From Hybos culiciformis (taxonomy: Eukaryota; Arthropoda; Insecta; Diptera; Hybotidae): a stretch of DNA of 64,000 nucleotides. Within the stretch, counting starts at the first letter, position 1, and each line of letters begins with the position of its first letter. Below the pieces are notes generated by a model, which was not told where the DNA came from, ran no database searches, and saw only the letters and a list, made by a program, of their open reading frames with translations. The DNA is taken from positions 17,835,829 to 17,899,828 of the forward strand of contig OZ023275.1 of NCBI GenBank assembly GCA_964007475.1, in the 5' to 3' direction. This document shows positions 51,503 to 62,196 of this stretch, in pieces. Both the position numbers and the translations under genes were made by a program.

Positions 51503-52684
51503 ATGCAAGGACAAGAAATCTTATCAACCCTAGCTAAACAAATTAGCTATATTACACCCTATGATGGAGATAAAAACAGTCTGATGTTTTTTCTTAATAG
51601 AGTAGAATCTCTAACACCTTTGATTCATCTAGTCCCTGTAGATCTTAGACCTATAGCCACCGGATATTTATTAGATAAAATTATTGGCAAAGCTAGGGAA
51701 ACGGTTTTGAAAGCAGGAGTTCTTGATGATTGGGGTACTTTACGAACAATCCTAATAAATGCTCATGGAGAAAGAACCCCAAGAAATAGGCTTGTTGACG
51801 AACTTATGTTATTGAGATGCAAAGGAACTGTTGAAAGTTTTTATAATGAAGTGAATACAATCCTTTGTAGACTTAATAACTCTTTACAATTAAGTGGAGA
51901 AGCTAATCACGAAACTATAGCAGGAAATATGAGATTGGTTCTTAAACATTTCACCCAAGAACTGCCTCCATTAATGAGAAACATTATTGAATGTAGAAAT
52001 CCGCAAACGTTAGAAGCTGCATACGATTTACTAAACGAACTTGGACATACACAATACTCTTACGACAAAAATAGACAAAGGTCTAACAATAACAATTTTA
52101 GTAATGACAGTAGAAATTTTAATAGAACTTTTGAAAATTCAAATCACGGGCAAAATACTAGTCAAGGGAACAACGATAATCGGAATAATAATAGAAACCA
52201 TAACTTTAATAACCGTAATAACTTTTATAATAATAATCCGGAACGACAATCTGAAAAAAATTATAATCAAAATGGAAATTTGAACAGAAATAATAACGCT
52301 AATCATTTTCTTAACAATAATAATAATCTAAATAATAACAATTTTAATAATAATAATACTTACCCCGCTAATAATACTCACCCTTCTAATAATACTCGTC
52401 CTTTTAATTATAATACTTACTCCAATAATAATACTCACACTGCTAATAATACTCAACCTGCTAGAAATTTAAATAGATATAACAATGACATTTTTAATAA
52501 CAATAATAACTATCCTATTCTCGGAAATAGATTCCAAAACCATAATCATAGGCAAGAAGTAGAACCTATGGATCTATCCCTCAACGAAAACGTTTTTGAA
52601 AATTTTCCGATTGCTGACGTCAACGAAAACCTTTTTGAGAATGAAAATTTTCCGATGTCTGCCGAAAAAACCTTCCCTATATAA
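51503..52684 (+). CDS. gag: Gag polyprotein of gypsy element
   Basis: This 393-aa ORF starts at the first ATG after the leader. The N-terminal 180 residues are a capsid-like helical domain (for example FFLNRVESLTPLIHLVP, and LLRCKGTVESFYNEVNTILC). The rest is an extreme Asn-rich low-complexity stretch (repeated NNT, NNN, FNN). The tail is VEPMDLSLNENVFENF. There is no CCHC zinc knuckle; its loss, with a basic or polar tail instead, is known in the 17.6/297 group. Gag packages the element RNA. The ORF overlaps the open pol frame by 40 bases at its end. Confidence 0.9.
   Translation: MQGQEILSTLAKQISYITPYDGDKNSLMFFLNRVESLTPLIHLVPVDLRPIATGYLLDKIIGKARETVLKAGVLDDWGTLRTILINAHGERTPRNRLVDELMLLRCKGTVESFYNEVNTILCRLNNSLQLSGEANHETIAGNMRLVLKHFTQELPPLMRNIIECRNPQTLEAAYDLLNELGHTQYSYDKNRQRSNNNNFSNDSRNFNRTFENSNHGQNTSQGNNDNRNNNRNHNFNNRNNFYNNNPERQSEKNYNQNGNLNRNNNANHFLNNNNNLNNNNFNNNNTYPANNTHPSNNTRPFNYNTYSNNNTHTANNTQPARNLNRYNNDIFNNNNNYPILGNRFQNHNHRQEVEPMDLSLNENVFENFPIADVNENLFENENFPMSAEKTFPI
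52645..52684 (+). promoter_or_regulatory. gag-pol overlap with probable -1 frameshift site
   Basis: The -1 frame opens after TGA 52642-52644 and gag stops at 52682-52684. Within this 40-base overlap a run of six A's followed by CC (52665-52672) is the only slippery sequence. In the gag frame it is read GAA-AAA-ACC, so it is not a textbook X-XXY-YYZ heptamer. Confidence 0.6.
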
Positions 52685-55600
52685 CCGTTAAAAGTAAAGT
52701 TAGATACCTTAAATTTATAATAGATACAGGTGCAGAAAACAGTATTGTTAATCCTGATATTTGTAATCCCAGGTGGAAAATTAATTCTAGACCAAGATTA
52801 TTAAAAGTTTTAGATGGACTAGTTAAAACAAACATTGTTTATAAAGTTCCAATATTTCAAGAATTTAACGAAAATAAAAATCAATACATCCATTTTATAG
52901 AATACCCTTTCCACAAAAAATTTGACGGTATAATTGGTAACAACATATTAGTTAATTTGAACGCTATAATAGATTATAAAAACCGAGTTTTAATTACGCG
53001 AAATTCCTCTTTACCTATTTATCTTAACGAAGAAGAAGAAAATTATGCAAAAAATTTCTTCAGAATTGATTCTTCAAGTGTGTTCAGTAGTGAAAGTTTT
53101 ACAGGCAAATTTGTTTTTAACAATTTTCCAAATTATTTACCTAAAAATGATTTAATAAAACTTAAAAATTTACTAATTAATTATCAAGACCTTTTTTTTT
53201 CTGAAGGCGACAGATTAACTTTTACCAGTAAAATTAAACATGAAATTAAAACAAAAAGTCACACACCTACTTTCACGAAACCTTATCGATACCCTGAAGT
53301 CTATAGAAATGAAGTTACTAAACAAATTGAAGAAATGTTAGAACAGGGCATAATTTCTCATAGCAGTAGTCCTTATAATTCCCCCTTGTGGGTTGTTCCA
53401 AAAAAAATAGATAATTCTGGGAAACAAAAGTATAGAATCGTAATTGATTATCGAAAATTAAATGAGGAGACAATTGATGATAAATACCCATTACCAAATA
53501 TAGAGGAACTTTTCGACAAATTAGGTAAATGTAACTTTTTTACGAAACTAGATTTGGCGAAAGGATTTCACCAATTAGAAGTATCTATTGAAGATCGAAA
53601 AAAAACAGCTTTTTCCACCTCAAGTGGTCATTATGAGTTCAATCGAATGCCTTTTGGATTAAAAAATGCACCCGCGACCTTTCAAAGATTAATTAATCAT
53701 GTTTTGGCAGAATTTATTAACAAAATCTGCATTGTATATTTAGACGACATATTAATTTTTTCCACAAGTTTCGAAGAACACCTAGTTTCAATAAAGAAAA
53801 TATTTCAAAAACTGAGAGAGTCTAACCTAAAAGTACAAATTGATAAATGTAGTTTCGCTGAGCTGTCCACAGACTTTTTAGGTCATATAATTTCAAAAGA
53901 GGGAATTAAACCTGACAATAAAAAGATCGAAACTATAATGTCAATGAAAATACCTAGTTCAATTAAAGAAATTCAACAATTTTTAGGTTTAACAGGATAT
54001 TATCGTAAATTTATAAGAGATTATTCCAAAGTAGCGTATCCTATTATTAAATACTTGAAAAAAGACAATAAACTAAATATTTCTGATCCTGATTACCAAG
54101 ACGCTTTCCATAAATTAAAAAAATTATTAATGAATGAACCTATTTTAAAAAGTCCAGATTTCAAAAAAAATTTTGTTTTAACAACTGACGCCTCAAATTA
54201 TGCAATCGGCGCAGTTTTAAGCCAAGATAGTCATCCCATATGCTTTGCCTCTAGAACTCTTAATGACCATGAAAAAAAATACTCTACGATAGAGAAAGAG
54301 CTTTTAGCTATCATATGGGCTGTTAAATATTTTAGAGTTTATCTTTATGGACGTAAGTTCAAAATTCGTACAGATCATAAACCTTTAATATGGCTTAACG
54401 GTCTTAAAGAGCCTAATATGAAATTGCAGAGATGGAAATTGCAATTGAACGAATATGACTTCGAGATAGAATATTTAAAAGGTAAGGAAAACCGCGTAGC
54501 AGATAGTTTAAGCAGAATCAAAACAGGTGACGACGAAAAAATCGAAGAAATCAGTATTTTTAATCATGTTGAAATAGATGAAGAAATCGAACATAATGAC
54601 ATACAAATAACTCAAAAACCAATTAATCTTTTTAAAAACCAAATTTTCTTAAGTAGAGGTAGTCATTCTAAACATTTTTTTAAGATAATTCACAAAAAAA
54701 TTCAGAATCATGTTGTGGTAAAAGAAAAACAAGACCTTTTAAAAATAATGGATAAATTTTTAGTAGAGAAAAAAAAATATTGCATATTTTCTGACGACGA
54801 AGAATTATATTCTGAGTTTAAACATATATATTTTGAAAATTTTAAAAAATTAAAAATTAACTTAATTAAAACTTGCACAAAAGTTAAAGATATTAAAGAC
54901 GAAGAAAGTCTACTGACCTTAATTAAAAATGAGCATCTTCGAAATAATCACCGCGGTATAAACGAAGTCTTTGCAGAACTTAAAAATGATTATTTTTACC
55001 CAAATATGAAATCCTATATTATAAAATTTATTAATAATTGTGATATTTGTATTTTAGCTAAACACGATCGAAGCCCTCCAAAAATTCCATTTAAAATAAC
55101 AAGAACAGCTAGCCATTTCAATGATATTGTCCATTATGACATTTGGTTTCCCTATAGGAACATAATGTACTTAACCACAATTGATAAATTTTCTAAATAC
55201 GCCACCGTACATAAGCTAAACGACCGGACGTGGGTCTCAATTCTAAAAGCACTCAAAGAAAGAATTTTATTTCTTGGAAAAATGAATACTTTAGTACATG
55301 ACAATGATACTTGCATGCTGCACAATTCTGTTAGCTTATTTTTAAAAGAAAACAAAATTGATCCTCATGTTACTACTGCTGGACAAAAAACCGGGAATGG
55401 AGACATAGAACGGCTCCATGGCACATTAAACGAGCATTTAAGAATTATAAACGTAGAAAATTTAGAAAATGACGATATTTGTGATAGGGTATACAAATCA
55501 GTGAATTTTTATAATAACACCATCCATACTACAACAAAACTAAGACCAATCGATTTTTTAGTGAAGAATTACGACAGAAAAGATATCGAAAACTTAGCAG

Positions 55601-55842
55601 AAATTTTTGAAATTAACAAAATAAAACGAATAAATAAATTGAACGAAAATCGGGATAATGACCCTCAATTAAAAGATAATATTGTAAAAAATAGGCAAAT
55701 AATGAAAAATAAACCAAAATATAAAAAATTAAACAAATTTCAAAAAGTTGACGATTATGTAACAGACACGAGTAATAACAGAAAGACTAAATACTATAAA
55801 TCACAATTAAAACGAAAATATTATAATCAAGAAAGTAAATAA
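52645..55842 (+). CDS. pol: Pol polyprotein of gypsy element (protease, RT, RNase H, integrase)
   Basis: The frame is open from 52645, at -1 to gag, to the stop at 55840-55842, about 1,065 codons. Domains in order: aspartic protease with DTGAENS at 52723 and a GIIGNNI flap-side motif; reverse transcriptase with TKLDLAKGFHQ, RMPFGLKNAPATFQR and the YLDD active site at 53737-53748; RNase H starting TTDASNYAIGAVLSQ; integrase with an HxxxxH...CxxC finger (HLRNNHRG, CDICILAKH) and a D-D-35-E core. The core residues lie in HYDIWFP, HDNDTCM and GNGDIERLHG, with 35 residues between the second Asp and the Glu. All catalytic residues are present. Without its own start codon, it is expected to be made by -1 frameshifting from gag near the A-run at 52665-52670. 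Confidence 0.95.
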   Translation, partial: KFSDVCRKNLPYITVKSKVRYLKFIIDTGAENSIVNPDICNPRWKINSRPRLLKVLDGLVKTNIVYKVPIFQEFNENKNQYIHFIEYPFHKKFDGIIGNNILVNLNAIIDYKNRVLITRNSSLPIYLNEEEENYAKNFFRIDSSSVFSSESFTGKFVFNNFPNYLPKNDLIKLKNLLINYQDLFFSEGDRLTFTSKIKHEIKTKSHTPTFTKPYRYPEVYRNEVTKQIEEMLEQGIISHSSSPYNSPLWVVPKKIDNSGKQKYRIVIDYRKLNEETIDDKYPLPNIEELFDKLGKCNFFTKLDLAKGFHQLEVSIEDRKKTAFSTSSGHYEFNRMPFGLKNAPATFQRLINHVLAEFINKICIVYLDDILIFSTSFEEHLVSIKKIFQKLRESNLKVQIDKCSFAELSTDFLGHIISKEGIKPDNKKIETIMSMKIPSSIKEIQQFLGLTGYYRKFIRDYSKVAYPIIKYLKKDNKLNISDPDYQDAFHKLKKLLMNEPILKSPDFKKNFVLTTDASNYAIGAVLSQDSHPICFASRTLNDHEKKYSTIEKELLAIIWAVKYFRVYLYGRKFKIRTDHKPLIWLNGLKEPNMKLQRWKLQLNEYDFEIEYLKGKENRVADSLSRIKTGDDEKIEEISIFNHVEIDEEIEHNDIQITQKPINLFKNQIFLSRGSHSKHFFKIIHKKIQNHVVVKEKQDLLKIMDKFLVEKKKYCIFSDDEELYSEFKHIYFENFKKLKINLIKTCTKVKDIKDEESLLTLIKNEHLRNNHRGINEVFAELKNDYFYPNMKSYIIKFINNCDICILAKHDRSPPKIPFKITRTASHFNDIVHYDIWFPYRNIMYLTTIDKFSKYATVHKLNDRTWVSILKALKERILFLGKMNTLVHDNDTCMLHNSVSLFLKENKIDPHVTTAGQKTGNGDIERLHGTLNEHLRIINVENLENDDICDRVYKSVNFYNNTIHTTTKLRPIDFLVKNYDRKDIENLAEIFEINKIKRINKLNENRDNDPQLKDNIVKNRQIMKNKPKYKKLNKFQKVDDYVTDTSNNRKTKYYKSQLKRKYYNQESK

Positions 55843-56600
55843 CTCTTTTCAGTTCCGCTTAATACTATTTCAATATTCCAATCATTATGTTTTTTTTATC
55901 CTTGACATTACAAGGATAAATTAAGAACAAAAGACTAATCTACCACATTCTAAATGAAATTCTCCTTCTCCAATCAAGAAGAAAAATTTTCTAAGATTGT
56001 TTTATCTCTATCTACAAAATTCTAAACGGAAATTTCCTTTTCGAATTAAAAGAAAAACTTTTTATAAGATTTGTTGTATCTTTTTTATAATAATAAAAAT
56101 TAAAATTAAAAATTTTTGAATTTCCAAATTAAGATTTATAAAAAAAAAAAAAAAAAAAAAAAATTAGCACTAAGAAACGAAAATTTCCTTTCCCAATTAA
56201 AAGAAACATTTTTTTTTATATAAAATCTGTTGTATCTTTTTTTTTCTCAAAAAGATATTTTTGAATTTTGAATTTTAGTAATTTATAAAATGTATACATT
56301 ATAATTAAAAAATAAATAAAAAGTACAAATTTCGAAATTAAAACTTATAAAAATGTAGCATTAAGAAATGATGACTTAAAAATTTAAAAGAAAAAATTAA
56401 AACATAATTTTAAAACATTATAAAAATTATGATTAAGGTAAATTTAGTACTAAGAGTTAACGAACTGAAAAAAAAAAAAAAAAAAAAAAAAATACGAATG
56501 AAGAAATTGAAATAAATTTTTTTTTGTTTTTTGTTTTCTCAAATTAAATGACAATAATTATGTATGTTTGCAGTGACGCAAACATGCTTCAGGGGGGAGA
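55843..56600 (+). other. Retrotransposon 3' region without env, ending in polypurine tract
   Basis: About 760 bases have no ORF, with long A runs (56138-56163 and around 56470-56491) and repeated pyrimidine-rich blocks (CTCCTTCTCCAATCAAGAAG-like). The polypurine tract AGGGGGGAGA (56591-56600) abuts the 3' LTR. An envelope gene, present in errantiviruses at this place, is absent. Confidence 0.85.
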
Positions 56601-56865
56601 AATTATGTAAGTTGTCTCAACCTAGCACTATAATGAACATCTCGTGTCACATGATTATAATCATACGATCATCATACGATACTTAATAAAGAAACTTTAT
56701 TTCAATTTCGTTTTTGTTAAAATAATTGAATAAAAATTAAATTATAAAGGAATAAGAATAGTAATAGTAATTAATTTAGATTTAAGGTTTTTGTAACACA
56801 TTTTTTGAAGAAAGAAATATAATTGATTTTGATCAGAAAGGAGAAACATCAAATTTTACTTAACT
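56601..56865 (+). repeat. 3' LTR
   Basis: The LTR is the same length as the 5' copy (265 bp) and I see no base difference between the two. It is followed directly by the ATAT target duplication. Confidence 0.93.
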
Positions 56866-56869
56866 ATAT

Positions 56870-58310
56870 ATAAAATAAAAATAATTAAAACATGAAATTG
56901 GTAAAAAAAAGTCGCTTACAGGAATTTACTGCAAATGAACATATTTTAATAAAATTTTGTTGCTCTAATCACGACTTAAAAAAAGGCAGTAAAACCTAAA
57001 AATTGCAAACATAATTATGCGTAATATAATAAAATAATACACTAGAACGGCAACGAAATAAGTTAATATTTCATGATTTTTTTTATCTAAAATATTGAAA
57101 TATATAAGATTGTCACTAAAGCCGTGTGAGTATATTTAAAAATGTCAGTATTATAAATTAATTTGAATTTTTTTTTACGAAAAAAAAATCATGATTCACT
57201 TTCTAATTTAAATTAAATTTTCAATTTTCAAGTACTTCAGGTAATTTTGAATAAAAGTAATATAAGTTATAAGCTTAGTAAAAATGCTTGCAAAAAATTA
57301 CAATACCAATTTTCTGTTAGGTACTTGGATAAGATTAGATAAGATGCATACATACATGCAGCAAAGTCTGAATATGATCACCCTTCTATTCTAGTGTATC
57401 TACTCTTATTGAAAGCGTTATCCTTTTAGTAAAAATTGGCATGAAAATAACTTTATTGAAATGATGGCAAATATACCTACATACTTAATTTTCTAAATTA
57501 AGGTTTTTTTTTTTTTTAATTTTCCTGACGATATTTAAATTATTTAGCTAGTGTTGAAAATGGTTTGAAAATGGTTTATTAAAATTAAAACATTGTTTTT
57601 TATTTATTTTTAATGTCTCAATATTTTAACCCAAAGCAAATAATTATAGTAATAGATATATGTATACAGTAGGTATATCTATTACAGTATTCACGTAAAT
57701 ACCCAAAAGTTTATGAATATGAAATTTTAGACACTTTAGTAAGTAGTATCAAAATGCAGTCGTCTTTAAGGTCTTTTTGAATTCGTCTTTAGGAAGGGAG
57801 TTAAAGCTGACAAACCATATCTTTGAAATCGTAAGGAATAGAGACATATATTCGATTCCAAAATAACAAAAAAATCAAATAAACGTAACGAAAATTAACA
57901 TTTAATAAATTGAAACTTTTTTTTTATTTTGAATAAAATAGAAGAAAGTTAGGTACAAAGAGAGGAAAATTGTGTAAAAATCCTTGATATTCGAATGAAA
58001 TAAGAAATGTACATTCATTGAGTTTCATCAAAATAGAATTTGAGAATAGGTTTTTCGTAAATTTTTACGTTCGATCGTAATTCACATAACCCCCTGCTCT
58101 TCAAACATTTGTTTTATCTAACAAAAAAAATTATTATATTGATAAAATTATAGATTATTTAGCATTATCTAAAATCGTTATCAAATTCGAAATTAAGTAC
58201 ATTACTAATTTAAAAAAAAATTATTAAATTCAACATAAAATAATATCGATGACAAAATTTTATTTCAGTTTTAAAAAATTTTTGGTCTATTATTTACAAA
58301 AATTCATATT
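56870..58310. other. Intergenic region upstream of the serine protease
   Basis: The stretch is AT-rich with no ORF or transposon recognised. It contains the host promoter side of the protease gene. Confidence 0.45.
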
Positions 58311-60325
58311 ATGTTCGTATTGGAATTTATTTCGATATTTTTTTATTTAACGGCATGTTTTATAGAAACAACATCTTCGTCTTCTTCATTTCAACCACCA
58401 ATTAACTTGAACAATTCGGCATTACAAAAAAATGAGCCAAAAATAATTGGTGGTTATCCAGCAACTCATGATGGAACAGAACACTTAGTTTCAATTCGGT
58501 GGAAGTCAATTGAAAGAGGGAGAGGATTTGGATATGGTCATATATGCGGTGGATCTGTCATCGACTCATCGATAATTTTGACAGCAGCTCATTGCTTCTT
58601 AGAGTAAGTTTTATTATTTTCTTCATTTTATTTAAGATAATATCGATATGTAATTTTTTTTAATTAATTTTACAATCAGGCGGAATCCTATTTAAAAGTT
58701 AAACCTAATAATAATCATAACGTTAAGATAAATTTATTATTTGAAAAAAGAAAAAAGAAAATTTATTACCTACGTCACATTAAACTTATCTTTATCAGTT
58801 TTATTTTGCGATCGACAATCAATAATACAATCCAAATAAATAAAATTTGTAATATCCCAAGAAAAAAAATGAATTTAAAATTATTGTCATAAAACTTTCC
58901 TCAGTTTGGCTTGGCTATATTGTAACCTTAATTTTTTCAGTCAAAGTAAAGGAGATGGATCAATGCATAAGGCCAGTCAATTTGTAGTTGTAATGGGTAC
59001 TCTAAATAAATACAGAAAAACTAAAGATACTTTAGTATTTAACGTAAAAAGATACCATGCACACGCAAAATTCAGTATAAATACATTGGCAAATGATATT
59101 GCTACTATAATAATTGATGGTGTTATTCCAGAGAATCATGATAAAGTTCAAAGAATTCCTTTGACAGATAAACGATTGGAAATAGGTCAAAAGTGTCGTG
59201 TCGATGGTTGGGGTGTTCTTGAATACGTAAGTGAAACAGTTTGAATATTAAAGTTGCAATTATTATAACCTATTACAAAAAAAAAGAGATAATATTTCAA
59301 GTTTTTGAACCATTGATATAAAAGTGATTATCATAAAAAATGCTTTTATTATGAGTTTAACGATAGGGTTAGTACGTACAGGTATAGCACGTCTAATAAT
59401 ATAATCGATTTTTAGTAGTGTGCAAATTTAAACTTTAATGTGAAGAAGTTAGTTTGTCAAAAAACATTTTAAGACTTCAAGACATAAATATAATATTTAT
59501 TTTCTTGTTGAAAAATAATATAAATAAAAAAGTTTTTGTTTTGATTGTTTGAAAAGATAATCTAAAAAAAATTAAAAACTTGTGAAATTGAAATGTGTAA
59601 ATCAGTTCAATGCCATAAAATGATGGTGATTTTCTTAGAATCGTAACTTGAATTATTATGATTGAAATTATTGAATATATATGTAGTTCTAAAACGAAGC
59701 GAACATGATTAATAGCAAATAAATAAATTTTGGTTTCATCGCATTCATGTATTTTTCTTAAATAATTATGATAAATGTTTGATGTGTTGATGAGCGTTCA
59801 TAGATATCCAATGCCACTTCTAATACACAAACTTATGTAACATAATGCACATACATTCAATTTTTTTTTGACAAACTTCATTTACAGAGAGAACAAAATC
59901 AGCCACAATTACTTCCAGATGTTTTGATGACTGCTAATATCGAGATTCTGGATCTGAAACGTTGTAAATTAGCATATAACAATCAACTTCGTAAAGGAAT
60001 GATTTGTGCAGGAAAATGGTCTGGTGGAATAGATTCATGTGCAGGTATTTTATAATTATAATACAACACATTTGTAATTAAACAAATTAAAAAAAAATTC
60101 TTTTTAGGAGATTCAGGGGGGCCTCTTGCATCTAGTGGATCATTAGTTGGAATAGTTTCTTGGGGTGATAAATGTGCTTTTAGAAATTCTCCAGGAATTT
60201 ATACTGACGTGTACAATTACTTAGATTGGATAAGTAAAAATTCTGTTGATCGATTGGCGATTAAAACCAACATTATTATATTTGCCATTAGTTTAGTAAT
60301 TCTATCAGTCAAGATTATTCTCTAA
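58311..60325 (+). CDS. Trypsin-like serine protease with C-terminal hydrophobic anchor
   Basis: Four exons (58311-58603, 58941-59226, 59888-60044, 60108-60325) encode 317 aa, with all GT-AG sites and phases matching. A signal peptide ([16 protein letters not shown]) is followed by a short Ser/Pro propeptide and an activation site, K44|IIGG. The S1 triad is complete: His94 in LTAAHC, Asp150 in NDIAT, Ser248 in GDSGGP. Asp242, six residues before the Ser, together with VSWGDKC and PGIYTDV, predicts cleavage after Lys or Arg. Cysteines for the 42-58, 168-182 and 191-220 pairs are present. The C136 equivalent (QKCRVDGWG) has lost its usual partner, since PLASSGS replaces PLxC. The last 20 residues ([13 protein letters not shown]) are hydrophobic and would anchor the enzyme by a transmembrane or GPI tail. 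AATAAA occurs at 60405-60410. Digestive or immune roles are both possible. Confidence 0.93.
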
Positions 60326-60718
60326 GTAATTTTCAATTGAAAATACAGTTAAGTAAATTATTAAATTTTCAATTATTTAACATTACCTTAATTGTAAAGA
60401 TAATAATAAATATAATAATTATATAATAAAATCGAAACGTTTTTAAAAAGATAATATTATTTGTCAGAATATAATTTTTTTGAAAAAAATATTTATTATT
60501 ATTCCATAAAAACGGAGGAATACCAGCATTGTATTGCATTAAGAAAAAATGAAATGTAGGTACCTACATCTCGATGGTACGTGACACTCGAGGTACGTGA
60601 CACATTTAATTAATTCAAATGAATAATGTAGGTACCTGCAGTTCATAAATTAAGCATGGAGCTGGATTTTCATATTTCGATTTAAAACACTTTTGCACTT
60701 AGGTTCCTTTAATACTTA

Positions 60719-60869
60719 AGGTGAAAACACAATTGGGGCGACGACGACGGCGACAGCGATTTTTCATATAAAAAAATCACCTCAATTGTTTCATTCTCAT
60801 ACAAATATATGGTTTTTGACAGTCGGTATCGCTGTCGCCGTCGTTGTCGCCCCAATTGTGTTTTCACCT
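60719..60869. mobile_element. 151-bp MITE with 42-bp TIRs and TTA target duplication
   Basis: AGGTGAAAACACAATTGGGG at 60719 begins a G+C-rich terminal inverted repeat of about 42 bp (GGGGCGACGACGACGGCGAC core) that is repeated in inverse up to 60869 with one mismatch. TTA flanks both ends (60716-60718, 60870-60872). This fits a PIF/Harbinger-type 3-bp TWA target. A piggyBac-type TTAA reading is possible only if the element is shifted by one base. The interior is about 67 bp and non-coding. Confidence 0.82.
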
Positions 60870-61200
60870 TTAATCGACATCTACTCGTACATCATACAAA
60901 TTTTCATAGAATACCATTTTCAATCCGGATCCGGAAACTAAACATTTTTTATTTGTGTTCCTACAAAAATCGACATATAGGAATTTGCCTAATAATTTTC
61001 TTCAAACTTAAAAAAAAAAATTGAAATAAGTATTAATACCTTGTAATTAGATATAGGTATAAATGTAAAATAATTTTGTATGAAAAAAATTTGCAGCTTG
61101 GTTGGACAGCTGAAATTTTATAACTTTGAAACTCGTAGTAGTAGTAATAGTAGTACATACCTCGTAGAATCTCAACCTCTAGCTCGAAACAAAAATAAAA

Positions 61201-61460
61201 ATAGTAGATTACAACACATGTTAAGAAAATTTGTTATTACAACGAGTTGCATGTGAGAGGTAGTTGCAATCAATACATTTGCAATGCAAAAAATAAACAA
61301 AAGTTCAAAATGAAGAAAGTAAATAAAATTTACTTAAACTGAGAATGTAAATAAAATTTACTTAATTAAATAATTACATGTGTAGACGCATGTAATATAC
61401 CATTTACCGAGCTAAATTTCCGATTGTGAATACAACTTAACCGATCACATGCACATTAAA
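61201..61460 (+). repeat. Dispersed repeat family, copy 3
   Basis: The copy starts ATAGTAGATTACAACACATG and ends near CACATGCACATTAAA. It shares all blocks of copies 1 and 2, including GCATGTGAGAGGTAGTTG, GTTCAAAATGAAGAAAGTAA and TTTACCGAGCTAAATTTCCG. It has neither the hairpin insert of copy 1 nor the internal duplication of copy 2, so it is closest to a family consensus. Confidence 0.78.
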
Positions 61461-62196
61461 AATGTTATTCCAGCAGGAATGTAAGTCGTAATTATCGTCA
61501 TCATATTCGATATCATGGTCGCACCGCCGAAATTCGAGTAACAATTTTACTTCATTTTGATAAACCATATTTATGTATTGTTGTAAATTTTAAAAATGCG
61601 TTCGATTGAACGTCCGTAAAAAAATCTAAAAACAAGGGCAAACAACAATAAAATATATCGGGGAATTATGAATACTACTATGAAATGTCATCATTTTTTA
61701 ATTAATTTTTAATCATTTAAAAACAAAATAAAATGCATTTAAAGAAAATTAACTTCCCATTTGGTTTCTCCAGATTAACACCAGGGGTCAAAATCTGTAT
61801 TAGATATATGCGATTTAAAAGTAGCAAAATGTGGCACTGCGTACATGCCATTAATGTTTGTTTATTATTTCAAATCCCCTTTCATCTCCCCTATTTTGTA
61901 TATAAAATAAAACAAATCAACCAAAAACCATACTGAACAACTAAACTTCATTTATTATTTCTTTTCGTATTCTCTTAGTTATATTTTATATCTACAATTT
62001 GTACATTTTTACAACAATATTGTAATTTATAATTTTAAAATGTGATTTTGGTGGAATTAAATCTTATTTAGTTCGAGAAAAAATCAGTTTCACTTCAACT
62101 GCATTCGTAGTTAGTAATCTAAAAAATTGATTCTTTTAATTATCATCTGAATCTGCTCTGGATCAACTGAAATCTAAACTTGAATTTCGATCAAAA

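Larger units (their letters stand above)
50624..56865 (+). mobile_element. Complete env-less gypsy-type LTR retrotransposon (17.6/297-like)
   Basis: The 6,242-bp element is bounded by ATAT target duplications (50620-50623 and 56866-56869). It has two 265-bp LTRs with no difference seen by eye, a tRNA-Ser primer site, gag, a pol frame at -1 and a polypurine tract. ATAT is the type of target expected for insect gypsy-group elements. The frames are open, so the copy is young and may be active. There is no envelope ORF between pol and the 3' LTR, so it should move only within cells. Confidence 0.95.
60326..62196. other. Intergenic region between protease and MVD genes
   Basis: The region holds two transposon-derived repeats, at 60719-60869 and 61201-61460. 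The remainder, including the MVD promoter side, has no recognised feature. Confidence 0.5.

Noticed and set aside
52041..52283. 80-codon ORF within gag
   Set aside because: It is an alternative frame of the Asn-rich repeat (Ile/Thr-rich) and is not an independent gene.
55843..56600. Possible envelope gene of the retrotransposon
   Set aside because: No ORF, signal peptide or membrane segment is present; the stretch is A/T repeats and the polypurine tract.
60809..61024. 71-codon ORF with Arg-rich start
   Set aside because: Its first part is the GC-rich right TIR of the 60719-60869 MITE.
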